Of a stretch of 55,822 nt of DNA, positions 35,900 through 52,670 are shown piece by piece. This DNA comes from Mesostigma viride (lineage: Eukaryota > Streptophyta > Mesostigmatophyceae > Mesostigmatales > Mesostigmataceae). A program made the position numbers and the translations under genes. The first letter of the stretch is position 1, and each line of letters begins with the position of its first letter. The stretch covers positions 3,679,561 through 3,735,382 of the forward strand of contig RPFO01000065.1 of NCBI GenBank assembly GCA_009746045.1. The letters are read 5' to 3'. The notes beneath the pieces are model-generated. The model worked only from the letters and a program-made list of their open reading frames with translations, was not told where the DNA came from and made no database searches.

Positions 35900-37115
35900 C
35901 TCTGGCTTTGCCACTCCTAGGTTCGAGCCTGGCTTGGAAATCCTTAACGAGCGCGAACACGGCGGCGGTGGCCCTGGTTACCGCCTGTCCGACCTGATTG
36001 ATGCGGATGATACCACCCTCACAGAGTTTCACGCCCTGAGCGCATTTGAGACCTGGCTGGACTCTGCGCTTGGAGCTATGCGCGGGCGGTGGGGTTGGAG
36101 ATTAGTGTCAAAACTGAGGCGATGGTGATCGGGGCTACTAGTTGCCCGCCGAAGCCCCGGCTGCTAGACCGGCGGGACGGAGGTCCCGTTCCGTGATCGC
36201 TTAAAACTACTGCCCAGGGAGCATGCTCCCAGACACCGCCGACGATGTGGACATCCGCATCCGGCCTTGCCTGGGCCAGCCTTCGTTAGCTCAACCCCTA
36301 CTGCAGCACTCGAAGGACCTGGGCGAGCACCGCAAGCGCGTGCTCTTCAAGGTCTTGGTCCTCAGGGTGCTCAACTATGGCGCCGAGGCAGGGTCGCTCA
36401 CGGACACGCTGGCCACACAGCTGGACGGCACGGTTACCAGGAATGATGCTCCGACAGGTCCTGAACGTAGGGTTTTCCACATGTGATAGGTCTTTAGAGT
36501 CTTTGCATCAGGGTATGCCTCGCATTTCAGACGAGATTAGTTACTGAGGCAGCTGAGCGTAGGATAGCATTCGTAGGACATCTTGCTCGCGGCACGGCCC
36601 GTCAGGTAGACACCGACCTCGGTCGATCTGGCCGGCCCGGCCCAGCGGCTTGGCCAACCAGGGCGGCATATCCTGACCTGGCTTGGCCCCAAGGACATTC
36701 CTAGGAAGATGGGTAAACCTGCCATGAATTCTATACATGCAGCAGTTGCTCCAGCCAACCTATAGTGGTCCCAGCCCAGTTTGAACACCGCATTTCCTCC
36801 CTCTCTCTTGCTTGGACTGCTATGTGCACAGCACAAGATCTCTAGAGGTGGCCAGCAGACGATTGTGGCAGGCTCATCATGCATGCTCACGCCAGCCCCT
36901 GTGAGCAAGCCACTCCCCCCCGAGGAGGAAGGGGCCGGCGCGCTGTGCTGAGTACTGAGAGTAGTTAGAATTTCCTAGATAAGCATAGAGTTAGCTTATA
37001 GTTCGGTTTCACGGCTCCGCCCACCTCCAGCCATCCAGCAAGGGAAATTAGGAAATACGTGCTGCATGATCTCCCAACGGATCGTCATGTTATAATTCCA
37101 TTTAATTTAATTCCC
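35900..37115 (+). mobile_element. 5'-truncated LINE copy with reverse-transcriptase remnant
   Basis: The reverse transcriptase palm is visible at about 35990-36170: DLIDADDTTLTEFHAL (the xxDD box, here DADD), then after a one-base shift at about 36070 VGLEISVKTEAMVIG (motifs D/E). The thumb region continues at 36220-36470, with RVLFKVLVLRVLNYGAEAGS. The C-terminal block at 36550-36720 (RRIAFVGHLARG..., QVDTDLG) matches the minus-strand copy at 39990-40695. The 3' end carries stem-loop CATGA-TCTCC-CAAC-GGA...TCATG (about 37064-37091) and tail TTATAATTCCATTTAATTT. Multiple frameshifts and stops: a dead copy of an L1-like family. Confidence 0.8.
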
Positions 37116-37499
37116 TGGACTGGTGGGGGCCGGGGGGTCATCGAATGGTCCTCTATAACCTGAGCTCACTTGTTGGCTAGCTTGTCCACCATCTTAATTT
37201 CCAAATCACGGAGAGGCCTAGCTCGGCCCCCCATGTCCTCCATGAGCTGCTCCTTGAAACTTGCGGGCCGGTTGCAGCGTCTAGCACTGCTGGGCCAATC
37301 CCACGTGAGGAGCTAGCTAGGTGCCTGCCCGGCTGAGCAGGGGCGCAGCTCTGCGGAGGGGCCCCATGAGCTAGCTAGAGGTGTCTACGTTGGTGCGAGC
37401 TAAGTGCCATATATCGGCGAGTTGAAGTCTACGCTGCTTGATGGTGCTGGTGATCAGATAGTGGCATGCCGGCCTCCTTGTGAACATGTGTGTGCGGCT
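37116..37499. other. Sequence between two LINE copies
   Basis: No gene or repeat was recognised. CTAGCTAG and AGCTAG words are frequent at 37300-37410. Confidence 0.35.
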
Positions 37500-39313
37500 G
37501 ATTAATTAATTAATTATTAATTATCAACATCACTCCGTTGGGAGTCAATGTAGCACATATCCCTGAGAAGGGGCATATGGCTTTAATAAATACATCCTAG
37601 GCTACTTCATGCAAGGGTGGGAATGTAAGCAACACTTGCTCTAGGTGCCGCAAGGGCACCGGCACCACCATGCTGTCTCAGGTTCAACCCAACTAAGGGG
37701 ATCCTGGCACGGGGGAGGAAGATCATCATGGCTATACAAGGGCTAGGGCATGGCTTCTCGACAGAGAGCATCTCTCTGCATGGCATAGCATGGCTAAATT
37801 CTTAATGCAACATCCATGGGGGTCCCATTATAGACAAAGCATGGCTAAATGTTGAAGGCATCATCCATGGGGGCCATTATGGGCGCACATGCGCGTGGGC
37901 CACATGCTAGGCTAAGCCTTACTAATCTACACTACTGGTATATATATTCCTAGTCTGAGGTGGCAGGAGGGGGCTGCCAGGGCTTGTGGTCAACGTGGAT
38001 GACCGCCCCCCTCCAGTATACCGGCTTCCCCCTGGCGCTCTGCCGGAGCTGAAGGTAGGTCGGCCATAGCTCGCGTCGCCGTTGTTGCTGGGCCAGGGCC
38101 GTCAAGTCGTCGTCCAGCGTGAAGCGAGTCTCCGAGAGCTTCTTGCGGCATTTAAGGAACGCCAGCTTGTCCGCCATGTACTTAAAGGTGAGGAGCACGG
38201 GTGCCGGGCCAGCCTTCCCCCGCGCGCGGGGGAGGCGGACAGCCGACATGTCCAGCTCACCAGTGAGTAACATGGGGGCAAGAATGGCGCGCTTAAATGC
38301 CTCAAGAAGGCTCGTGGAGGTCTCACCTGCCTGCTGGTCGAAGTGCTTGACGATGACATTGTGGCTGCGCCGGGCGATGTCGGCTTCCTCGCGAAGGTCG
38401 AGGGCTTGTTGCTTGAGTTGTGCCGAGATGGTGGAGGTGGTGGAGGTGGTGTGCTGCTTAAGCAAGTCCGCCCAGGTGGAGGGAGCATCGCCGGCCGGGC
38501 CAGCAGGAGCCGGCTGGGCGGCGATGTCCTTCACCGCCTGGGCGGTGAGGCCGGCGGTGTCATGCAAGCTCTCAAGGGCGTTGGCGCCTTGGCGGTGGCT
38601 TGAAGGCGGTGGTCGAGGTCGAGGAGCTGGGCTTTGATGTCGGCAGTGGAGGCGGAAATGGCAGTGGAGGTGGAGGCGGCGGCGGTGGAAATGTGAGGAA
38701 GTTCAGCAGTCAGCGTGCCGCCGATTGCTGCTATGTCGGCAGCAAGGGGGGTCACGTGCTGCTGAAAGGCTTCCGTGAGGATGGAGCGGAGGGTGGGGGC
38801 GGAAAGGGATGGAGCCCAGATCTCGCCGTCAGAGCGCTGGAGAAGGGAGTTGAGGATGGCGTGCTGGAAATGGGGGCGGGGGCAGCCGGTCAGATGGTGG
38901 ATGCTGGCCCAGCGGCCGCCGTCCGGGGCGAGGAGGCGATTGATGGAGTGGAGATGGAGGCACAGGTCGTAAAGCGAAGCGTAATCCCCGAAGAAGATGC
39001 AGCGCATAGCATCGGTCGGAGAAATGGTGGCCCAGTCGTAATCTGCGACCTTGAAAGGCCGGGGCCGAAAGCTCGGTTCTGGGGGGCGTGAAGACCCTCC
39101 TGTGTCGGCGGCTGGGCGGGTGCGCTTGGGGTCAGGCGATGCAGATGGCGAGGCGTTAAGCCCGGGGGGTTGCTGGACGACCACCAGTGCACGACTAGTG
39201 TCATCGCCGCCTGCCGGACCTGAAGGCGAAGCTGCAGCCTGAGCTGCAGACGTATTTTCATTGCCGAGCGCAGCCGCCAGGCTGCGTTGCGTCGAGGCGC
39301 GTTTGTTCGCCAT
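37500..39313 (-). mobile_element. LINE copy consisting of ORF1 plus 3' end, no reverse transcriptase
   Basis: On the minus strand an ORF1 (39313-37950) is followed by about 400 nt and then the family 3' end: stem ACATTGA-CTCC-CAAC-GGAG-TGATGT (plus coordinates about 37525-37550) and an ATTAATTAATTAATTAATCA-type tail at about 37500-37520. The sequence GGGATATGTGCTACAT before the stem matches GGAATATGTGCTACAT in the copy at 51957. There is no space for an ORF2, so this is an ORF1-only, presumably non-autonomous or internally deleted element. Confidence 0.65.
37950..39313 (-). CDS. LINE ORF1 protein (L1-like, RRM-type nucleic-acid binding), one frameshift
   Basis: ATG at 39311-39313 opens MANKRASTQRS, a Pro/Ser-rich head, then a region with FKVADYDWATISPTDAMRCI and a long Ala/Thr-rich heptad-like stretch (trimer-type coiled coil). 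At about 38575-38595 the frame must shift by one base: the first frame ends in a stop at 38531, while the second continues ANALESLHDTAGLTAQAVKD. The second part has SHNVIVKHFD, then AVRLPRARGKAGPAPVLLTF, KLAFLKCRKKL, DDDLTALAQQQRRREL and YWRGAVIHVD, which is the RRM plus C-terminal domain layout of L1 ORF1 proteins. These bind LINE RNA as chaperones. Apart from the one shift it is intact, about 450 codons. Confidence 0.7.
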
Positions 39314-39989
39314 ATATTGCGTTTTAGATTCGGAAAATTATATCAGCATGTGCGTCTTAGAAAGACGAAGCGATAGTGATATTCACGGCTAAATTCGGTG
39401 CTCAAACGTGAAAGTTATGAGCTCCGACAGCCATGGCTACCTCGTGGCCGGATTTCGTTGTTCTGGTGCCACGCTTTCTCTTATGGCTTTGCTGTATTTC
39501 GTGTTTGCGCTTACAGTTCTGTTTTGTTGGTTGGTTTTTGAACGGGGTGATGTGATGTGCGGCTGATGCATAGCCATAACCCTATTCGAGTTAGGGCTGC
39601 CAGCGATTTCGCATTCATTCCACTTTCCAGCGATCTGGCTCCGCACCGCAAATTGTCCTTTTCCATTTTCTGTCCAGTCCTCATAACGTTGACCCGCTAT
39701 TCTACACCACAAAGACACCTGGCCTGTCAATAGCCTCGGCGCTGTTGAAGTCCAGCAGTCCAGCTCCAGCTCCAGCTCCAGCTGTCCACTAACTCGCGTA
39801 TGATCCTCTCGACGCTGCGCACTTGTGCTGCCGTCCGCTCAATTCAGTGCTGCGCGCCCAGCTGTGCCTGGCCCGGCGCGCGTGCACGTACACTTTCGTC
39901 CGCTCTTATGCTGCAAGTGCTAGTGTCCCCCCCCCGGTCACTAGCCTTTGTCGAAAATGCGTAGAAAACAAATTCCTTGCGCACGTCAC
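39314..39989. other. Sequence between LINE copies
   Basis: The part next to 39313 may be 5' UTR of the ORF1 element. A CCAGCT hexamer repeat lies at 39752-39783. No gene was recognised. Confidence 0.35.
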
Positions 39990-40695
39990 CGGTCTTGTGC
40001 ATAGTGGGCGCCCGGATGACATAGCTCGCGTCCGTGACAGGTATTCAAACTGGGCTGGGACCACTAGGTCGTCCAGCAACATCTGGGTATAGGTCATGGC
40101 ATGTTTCCCTACCCTTTTAGGAATGTTCTTGGGGCCAGGCCAGGTCAAAATATGCCGCCCTGGTTGGCCGAGCCGCTGGGGACCGGCCAGACCAAGGGCG
40201 GTATCGACCTGGCTGGTGCGAGCAAGATGTCCTACAAATGCTGCATGATATATGGTGCTGGTGATATATGGCATTCTCCCGATTTCTGGCCTGCGCTGGT
40301 TGTCTCCTTGATATATGGCATGCCCTGGTACAGGTCCTCATTGCGGACATGAGCAGCATATCCTACTCTGAAAATGGAACGCAGCATGTTGGTGACCGCG
40401 CCGTCCAGCTTGCGGGCCAGGTCGGCGGTGAGGGTCCACGTCTCGGCCCCATACGTGAGAACAGGAAGGACGAGGACCTTGAACAGGTCCTGTTTCTCGA
40501 TCTTGCCCAGGGGCTTGCGCCACAGGGCCCGGTACTGGCGTAAAGCGTGCCAGGCGAGGGAGATGGGATGGTCCACATCAACCTCGCAGCTGGGGAGCAG
40601 GCTGCCCAGCAGCTTGACGCGGTCCCGATACAGGACTCGAGAGCCGTCGAGGAGATAGAGGGGTGGCGGGGGGTGGGACATATGCACGACCCGAA
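39990..40695 (-). mobile_element. LINE fragment, reverse-transcriptase C-terminal region
   Basis: Minus-strand reading frame 40687-40232: SRVLYRDRVKLLGSLLPS, ISLAWHALRQYRALW, DLFKVLVLPVLTYGAETWTL and MLRSIFRVG, the conserved thumb region of L1/RTE-type elements. It is collinear with 36200-36480. It then continues through AFVGHLARTSQVDTALG (about 40230-40170) to VVPAQFE at about 40050, where similarity to the + strand copies stops. The copy is truncated at both ends and carries a 35-bp insertion at 40274-40308. Confidence 0.75.
40262..40320. repeat. 35-bp insertion flanked by 12-bp direct repeats
   Basis: TGATATATGGCA occurs at 40262-40273 and 40309-40320; the 35 bp between read (minus strand) AGGAGACAACCAGCGCAGGC and on to GGGAGAA. 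The other LINE copy at 36520 lacks this insert. The same word occurs at 40736-40770, 41948-41985 and, shortened, at 22274. Confidence 0.6.
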
Positions 40696-40735
40696 CACGC
40701 GGACAAGATAACGGCAGGCTCGAGCTACCATGGTC

Positions 40736-40790
40736 CGGATTCTCCCGATTTCTAGCCTGCGCTGGTTGTCAACTTGATATGCATGCCATT
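40736..40790 (-). repeat. Second copy of the AGACAACCAGC dispersed repeat
   Basis: The minus strand reads GACAACCAGCGCAGG, then GAAATCGGGAGAATCCGGAC, and extends another 45 nt to CGTGTTCG at about 40692, where it meets the LINE fragment. This 85-nt form is the same as at 41948-42033. Confidence 0.55.
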
Positions 40791-40855
40791 TTGCAATGTA
40801 AACAGGTACAAAGGTGCACACTATCGGCCACAAGTCATTCGGCTCATGTAACTAT

Positions 40856-40900
40856 TATTTACTTAATTACACTCGTGCTCCCATTGGGGAGTCACGAAGA
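40856..40900 (-). repeat. Solo LINE-type 3' stem-loop with AT tail
   Basis: The minus strand reads TCGTGA-CTCCC-CAAT-GGGAG-CACGA followed by GTGTAATTAAGTAAATA. It has the outer and inner stems and CAAY loop of the LINE 3' ends, but none of their upstream sequence was recognised. Confidence 0.4.
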
Positions 40901-41223
40901 ATTAACCCCAATGGATGGATGTATGGATGGGTGCATGCAATCCTACCGGTCTATTCCATCTAGTTACAAACGTGTAACTATCCGTCTGTGCATGGCAATA
41001 AGCAGAACAGTTTCTCTGAGTTTATTCACTAAAAGGATACACAGGAAAAATTGGAAGAGAAAAAATGGCAAATAACTTGGTGGGTCCAACCCTCGCCCAC
41101 TCGAGTCAAGCTTATTGATGCCAGTTTACAATTCGCTTATTTGACCCCGAGTCAGATAAATGAGACAACCAGCCCAGCATTATGTTTCCACCCATCTACT
41201 GTTAGCATCCCTGGCACTATGAT

Positions 41224-47888
<6,665 letters not shown>

Positions 47889-48756
47889 GTTTGCGGGGAG
47901 ACACTGCAGGCTAAGGCAGACTGTGCGAGCTGTCCGAAACTTATGCCAGTTGTTTTGGCGTGGATGAACGCCCTGTGCCCGCGAGCGAGAGGAGTTTCGG
48001 TCTTTGGTCTTTGGATAAACTGTCGTCGTCATGTCAAAACACGGCGCTAGGCTCACTGGCTTAGCATGGATCTCTGTTCGGGTGGCAGCCGTCGTGCACG
48101 CTACGAAAGATTCTAGTAGACATGAGGCTGAGACTGCGTCTCCTTGAGTACCTTACGATTTTCCTGCTATGAAGTCCGAGTTCGATACATTTGGGGATAC
48201 GAGAACTCTTCGGAAGTACGGCTTGTCCCGAGCGTAAGCGTTCATCTTTAGACCGCCTGATGAATGATTGAGCAAACGAACGGCAATAAAACCAGTGCCA
48301 ACCCATGAGTATGCCGACGTGGCGATAGATTGCCACCTCAGCGCGGCACCAGCATAACTCTTGGTTTGCCAGAAAACATTATAAACGTGCCTTGCACGTT
48401 GCGGACGTCAACTGGTGGTCGCGTTTCCGCGGATATTTCTATCGAGCACTGCAGTTCCATGGCGTCAATGTGTTGGTGAGCTGCTGTTTCTGCCATGCAC
48501 GAAACATAATTTAGCTTGCCATCGCATGTGGCATCGATGCATGATGTTCAATAATGCGGGGAAATGGCAGAATGCTGCACATTTTACAGCTACCGGTAAA
48601 TGGGCCGTCGGCCTTTCCATTTATGTAAAATGTGAACCGGCAAAACGCAACATGGAACATCAGTGGCTTCGTATTATTTGATATTTATGATAAATTTTTT
48701 TGTGACTTTCTGTGGTCATGAAGGTCGGCTAACCTGCTTAACTGGTCTAAGGCTTG
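47889..48756. promoter_or_regulatory. Divergent intergenic region between E2 and the TTL-like gene
   Basis: This is the 868 bp between start codons pointing outward: E2 on the minus strand at 47888 and the TTL-like gene on the plus strand at 48757. It must hold both promoters and 5' UTRs. No TATA box, riboswitch or strong motif was recognised. An in-frame ATG upstream of E2 at about 48030 could extend the E2 leader. Confidence 0.4.
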
Positions 48757-51117
48757 ATGCCTGTGCGAAAGTCACTTGGACGTCGTGGATGGCCGGTTTC
48801 TCCGGCAATCCTGTTTTTCGTAATCTTGCTGCTAATCATAGCAGCATTCCGGCTTCACTTAGCCAAGCATTTCCTGCACCAGGCCAGCGCGATTCCGAGC
48901 ACATCTGAAAGCAGTATCCCTCCCTCTTTTCTCCGGGAGGAAGACCGGCACGCTCCCCCTGACAAGCTGGTTTCGGTCACATTAACGCGCCTCAGTTACT
49001 TAAACAGCGAATTGTCTGCCGCGTTAACGAAAAACAAAATAGAAGAGTTCCATGTCCCTGGGCCTGGCAGCTCTCGGGAATGGCAAGCCAGGCCCGTCAC
49101 CCTGGCATCCCTTCGAGATGACATCAGCAATCAACTGCACGGCCAACTTTTCCGTTTCCTCACATGGGACGCCGGGGCATCATGCATGCTGCCGCTGTCC
49201 CTGGACGAGGAGTTTGCGACCCCGCTCCTGCCATCCGTCCCTGTCATCATCGCTCTCCACTCTGCCATCGGTCTCCCCCCAAATGGCACCCAGTGGCCGT
49301 CCACCGATGTGCTGTTTTGGCAGGACCGTGTCCCGCCCGCACCTTTCCTGCGCGACCCCTCCGAGTCAACCCCGCCGCAACAAGGCCCCGGCCCGCGCTC
49401 GCCCGCACGAATCAAACACCGGGCGCCCACCCCCCCGCCCCTCCTTTGTGCTTCCTGGGTGGCAGAACAGCGGGTCTACCACCGCCTGGCCCTCGGGCGC
49501 ACGTTCTGGGCTGGCCCTCCTGGTTGGGCCATCCAGGAGCAAGCGCGCAAGGCCATGGAGTATTTCGGGTGGACCGAGGTGGGCGACGTGGCCAGTGCCG
49601 CGGTCGTGATCCGCGGGGGGTGGGAGTGGGAGACGATGTTTCAGGGGGTGACGGAGGGTCACCAGCTGGTCATGCGCCACCCCCACAACCGCAACTTGAC
49701 AGCAAAGGACCTGCTCTACCACAACCTGCGCTCCCATGCGCGCACACGCCCCTGCGCTGGCGTCCCCCTGTCAGACGTCGTCCCCCGCACATGGATCGTG
49801 GACGACCCGGCCGACTGCGCGGCGCTCCTGGGGCTGCCACCTGGCACCCCGCTCGTGCGCAAGCAGGCGGAGCTGCATGTGGGCACGGGTATCGAGATGA
49901 GGAACGACGTCAACGCGAGCGACTGCGCGCCCACACTGGCAGCCGCCAACCCGGGGGGTTCTGCCAACCAGGGGGGTGCCGCCAACCAGGGGGGTGCCGC
50001 TTACCAGGGGGGTTCCGCCAACCAGGGGGGTGCTGCCAACCAGGGGCTCGGTGTGGGCACTGGCTCTAGACGTCCGGATGGCAGCAATTCAGGCCAGACC
50101 GGAGCAGAGGCGATGGACTCCCGTGGCCCAGGATCAGCCGGTGCGGCGCCAAGTGGCGCTCTACCGGGTGGTCCCCCCCTGCTGCGTCGTGCCAAGGTGG
50201 TCTACCAGGACCGCATTCAACCCTTCCTGATGGACGGCCGTGGCACGTCCCTGCGCGTCTACCTGGTGGTTGCGTCCTACTCCCCCCTGATCGTCTTCTT
50301 CAACCACGCGGCGGGCCACCTGTACGTGACGGGCAAGGGTGCGCGGTTGGCGCAGCAGGCGTGGTACACGCAGCACGAGAGCTTTGAGGCGTTCACGTTT
50401 GAGCAGGTGGACCGCCACCTGGCAGCCACGCGGGGGGCCGCGCTCGCAGGGTGGGTGCACCGCACCATGCTGCCGCACATGCGCGACACGCTCGCACTAG
50501 TGCTTGCATCGGCCAGGGGCAGTTTTTCTAATTATTCTCCTGCTGGGGGGTCAGGTCCATGGGGAATCGGGCGAATGTCCGGATCAAGGGGGGCGTTTGG
50601 AGGAGGGTCTGGCGAGGAGAGCTCGCCCATATTACAGCAGGAATCAAGCCAGTCGCCATTTGTAGGAAGAGGCGGGGTCAGGAGGAGTGGTCAAGGGGGG
50701 TCAGGTGGTGATGCATACGCGCTGCCACCTGGCGGCGCGCACTTTGACCTGTGGTGCATCGACTTCATGCTGGACACGTCACTGGGCATCCATTTGCTGG
50801 AGGTGACGGACAGCTGCATGTTCAAGGGGTTTGGTGACGAGGAGCCGGTCAAGCAGCGCAAGTTGCTGCTGCGCGACGTCATGGCGCTGGTTCTGCGCAC
50901 GCAAGTACGCGTGCTGCTGCACGGGGCGCTCTACCCGTCGGCCATGGTAGGGGTCCACTCGCCTGGTGGTGGGAGGGAGGGTGAGGTGGCCACCGCGGGG
51001 GAGGGGGAGCTGCTGCGGAGTCTCGCGGGCGTGGAGGGCAGCCAGTTCGAGCTGCTCTACTCGGAGCTACCAGGGTCCGAATACGATTACCTGGCAGCAA
51101 AGAGACGGTGTACATGA
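48757..51117 (+). CDS. Membrane-anchored tubulin-tyrosine-ligase-like ATP-grasp protein, intronless
   Basis: A single exon of 786 codons, ATG 48757 to TGA 51115-51117. A basic N-terminus (VRKSLGRRG) precedes one hydrophobic helix, AILFFVILLLIIAAF (residues about 18-33), without a clear cleavage site: a type II signal anchor. The rest is a TTL-family ATP-grasp domain: TPLVRKQAELHVGTGIEM (glycine-rich nucleotide loop, about 49850), VVYQDRIQPFLMDGRGTSLR followed by VYLVVA (about 50200), and FDLWCIDFMLDTSLGIHLLE followed by VTDS (about 50748-50810). In tubulin ligases the last motif is usually LLEVN; here Asn is replaced by Thr-Asp, so metal binding may differ. A Gly-rich six-residue repeat and another Gly/Ser-rich insert (50520-50720) interrupt the domain. 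Likely an amino-acid ligase in the secretory pathway; substrate unknown. Confidence 0.7.
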   Translation: MPVRKSLGRRGWPVSPAILFFVILLLIIAAFRLHLAKHFLHQASAIPSTSESSIPPSFLREEDRHAPPDKLVSVTLTRLSYLNSELSAALTKNKIEEFHVPGPGSSREWQARPVTLASLRDDISNQLHGQLFRFLTWDAGASCMLPLSLDEEFATPLLPSVPVIIALHSAIGLPPNGTQWPSTDVLFWQDRVPPAPFLRDPSESTPPQQGPGPRSPARIKHRAPTPPPLLCASWVAEQRVYHRLALGRTFWAGPPGWAIQEQARKAMEYFGWTEVGDVASAAVVIRGGWEWETMFQGVTEGHQLVMRHPHNRNLTAKDLLYHNLRSHARTRPCAGVPLSDVVPRTWIVDDPADCAALLGLPPGTPLVRKQAELHVGTGIEMRNDVNASDCAPTLAAANPGGSANQGGAANQGGAAYQGGSANQGGAANQGLGVGTGSRRPDGSNSGQTGAEAMDSRGPGSAGAAPSGALPGGPPLLRRAKVVYQDRIQPFLMDGRGTSLRVYLVVASYSPLIVFFNHAAGHLYVTGKGARLAQQAWYTQHESFEAFTFEQVDRHLAATRGAALAGWVHRTMLPHMRDTLALVLASARGSFSNYSPAGGSGPWGIGRMSGSRGAFGGGSGEESSPILQQESSQSPFVGRGGVRRSGQGGSGGDAYALPPGGAHFDLWCIDFMLDTSLGIHLLEVTDSCMFKGFGDEEPVKQRKLLLRDVMALVLRTQVRVLLHGALYPSAMVGVHSPGGGREGEVATAGEGELLRSLAGVEGSQFELLYSELPGSEYDYLAAKRRCT
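49950..50045 (+). repeat. 18-bp in-frame tandem repeat (GGAANQ)
   Basis: Five copies of an 18-bp unit encode GG(A/S)ANQ hexapeptides inside the ATP-grasp protein. The copies differ by single substitutions and keep the frame. Confidence 0.9.
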
Positions 51118-51274
51118 GGCTCAGTAACAAGTGAAAAAATGGACGTGTCAGACAGGTTGTCTCACTCTGTACCAGGTGACTTCCAGGGCTCATCATGAGC
51201 GGTGGTTGCACTTGTTTCAAAATGGGCATGCCCTTGACAGCAGGCCGAGCTTCAACAGCCCATCAAAGCTACAC
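51118..51274. other. 3' flank of the TTL-like gene
   Basis: Short 3' UTR-like sequence; no other feature was seen. Confidence 0.3.
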
Positions 51275-51335
51275 GTTAATTAATTAATTAGTTAGTAAAT
51301 AAAACACCTTCTCCCGTTGGGGAGCCATGGAGAAC
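51275..51335 (-). repeat. Solo LINE-type 3' stem-loop with AT tail
   Basis: The minus strand reads GG-CTCCC-CAAC-GGGAG-AAGG (about 51310-51325) followed by TTTTATTTACTAACTAATTAA. It has the same inner stem and CAAC loop as the full LINE copies. Upstream similarity was not traced. Confidence 0.4.
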
Positions 51336-51699
51336 CCGAGTGCTTTTTTCCCTTAGTGTGCACAGCGGGCAGGGGGCAGAGACCCCCCCTTCCCTCATCG
51401 CACAGCTCCATTCCACAGGGTGCACAATCGTCGAAATGATTCGGCATCCCCTGTGGGTGCACGCATGCAGTAAAGCTTCGACATAGAAAAATCATAGCGG
51501 GTGCAGTAGGGCTGCCTCATGGTCCAGTGGCCACAGATAGGCTTGTCCAGAACTCATTCGGAGGCGCCGGTTTGCAGGGAGGATATAAAGGCCTCTCCCA
51601 GATCTCGCCTGAGCTATTCTGATCTGAGCTATGTACGCTAATAAAATGAGCCGTGGGTGATGGAAAGGAAAAGTTTCTGTACGTTGAACATTTGATTCT
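51336..51699. other. Intergenic DNA
   Basis: No gene was recognised between the solo stem-loop and the next LINE 3' end. Confidence 0.35.
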
Positions 51700-52017
51700 G
51701 TATGCGTTTCACATCCCCTCGACGATTTTGTAACATGCATGCATGTGTACGTGCTGCCATGCAGAACAAGACGCGGTGGAAGAGGATTGTCAAGGCTCAC
51801 ACGCCCGACCCTGTGGGCAAACCACCTCCCCCCAAGCGGAGGAGGCGTTTAATTTGATGAGTACTTAGGGTAGTTAGGATTTTTCTAGACTAGCTAGATT
51901 AGAGTTAGGTTAGTTCGATTACGCGGCTCCTTCCATCCCACCCAACCATCAAGGAATATGTGCTACATGATCTCCCAACGGAGGCATGTTATAATTTAAT
52001 TTAATTTAATTTAATGT
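51700..52017 (+). mobile_element. LINE 3' end (C-terminal tail plus 3' UTR)
   Basis: From about 51760, CATGCAGAACAAGACGCGG parallels CATGCAGGACAAGAAGAG at 23613. It is followed by the Pro/Lys-rich ending GKPPPPKRRRR, then GTACTTAGGGTAGTTAGG, AGAGTTAGGTTAGTTCG and the 3' stem-loop ACATG-AT-CTCC-CAAC-GGAG-G-CATGT (51965-51989). The tail is TTATAATTTAATTTAATTTA (51989-52017). This is a strongly 5'-truncated insertion. Confidence 0.75.
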
Positions 52018-52670
52018 GTACGTGCATGTGGGCGTCCCCAACATCTACTGCTCCAACCTAGGGCCATTGCTGGTACTTTTGACGTCATGAAAGCAGCGTT
52101 TTGGACTAGTGGAATATGATTTTACAGCATAAAAAGTCCATTTTATCATGAATGAACATGGCCAACAACCCCAAGTGCCCCTAAATTTCTCAATATTTGT
52201 AGATAAATGCTACTTCTCATAAGCTAAACCTGCACAAATGCACAATTTGGGGCATGCATGTGAAAGTTTGAAGTACAAATTCGCAATAAGGTTTTACATT
52301 TTTCAATTAATAATGGTATCTCATTCTTCAATCAATCAATTTGCAATCGTCCAAACAATTTATTCATTTCATACATGTCCGAATATGTTGAAAGAACACA
52401 TGCAAGTGCTCAATCAGCGTGGACCCCCTTGGACGCGCCCCACCATATATACATTGGACACGTCAACCCAACTACTAAACTGCCCAAAGTCACGGTCACT
52501 GATCCAACTACTATGTACATCTGCATTTCTCCACGTTGCGGTGGGCAATTACGTGCAAAACGCGATTTCGTGCAAAGTCCTCGCCCATCATCGCTTGCCA
52601 GGTCGATATGAAGGAATGTTGTCCCAGCTGGCGCCTTCCTTCAGGAGAGTAACATGTTCTCTAGCGAACT
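52018..52670. other. AT-rich intergenic DNA
   Basis: No exon or repeat was recognised. AT content is higher than elsewhere; CAATCAATCAA and TTAATAATGG stretches lie at 52300-52350. Confidence 0.45.
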
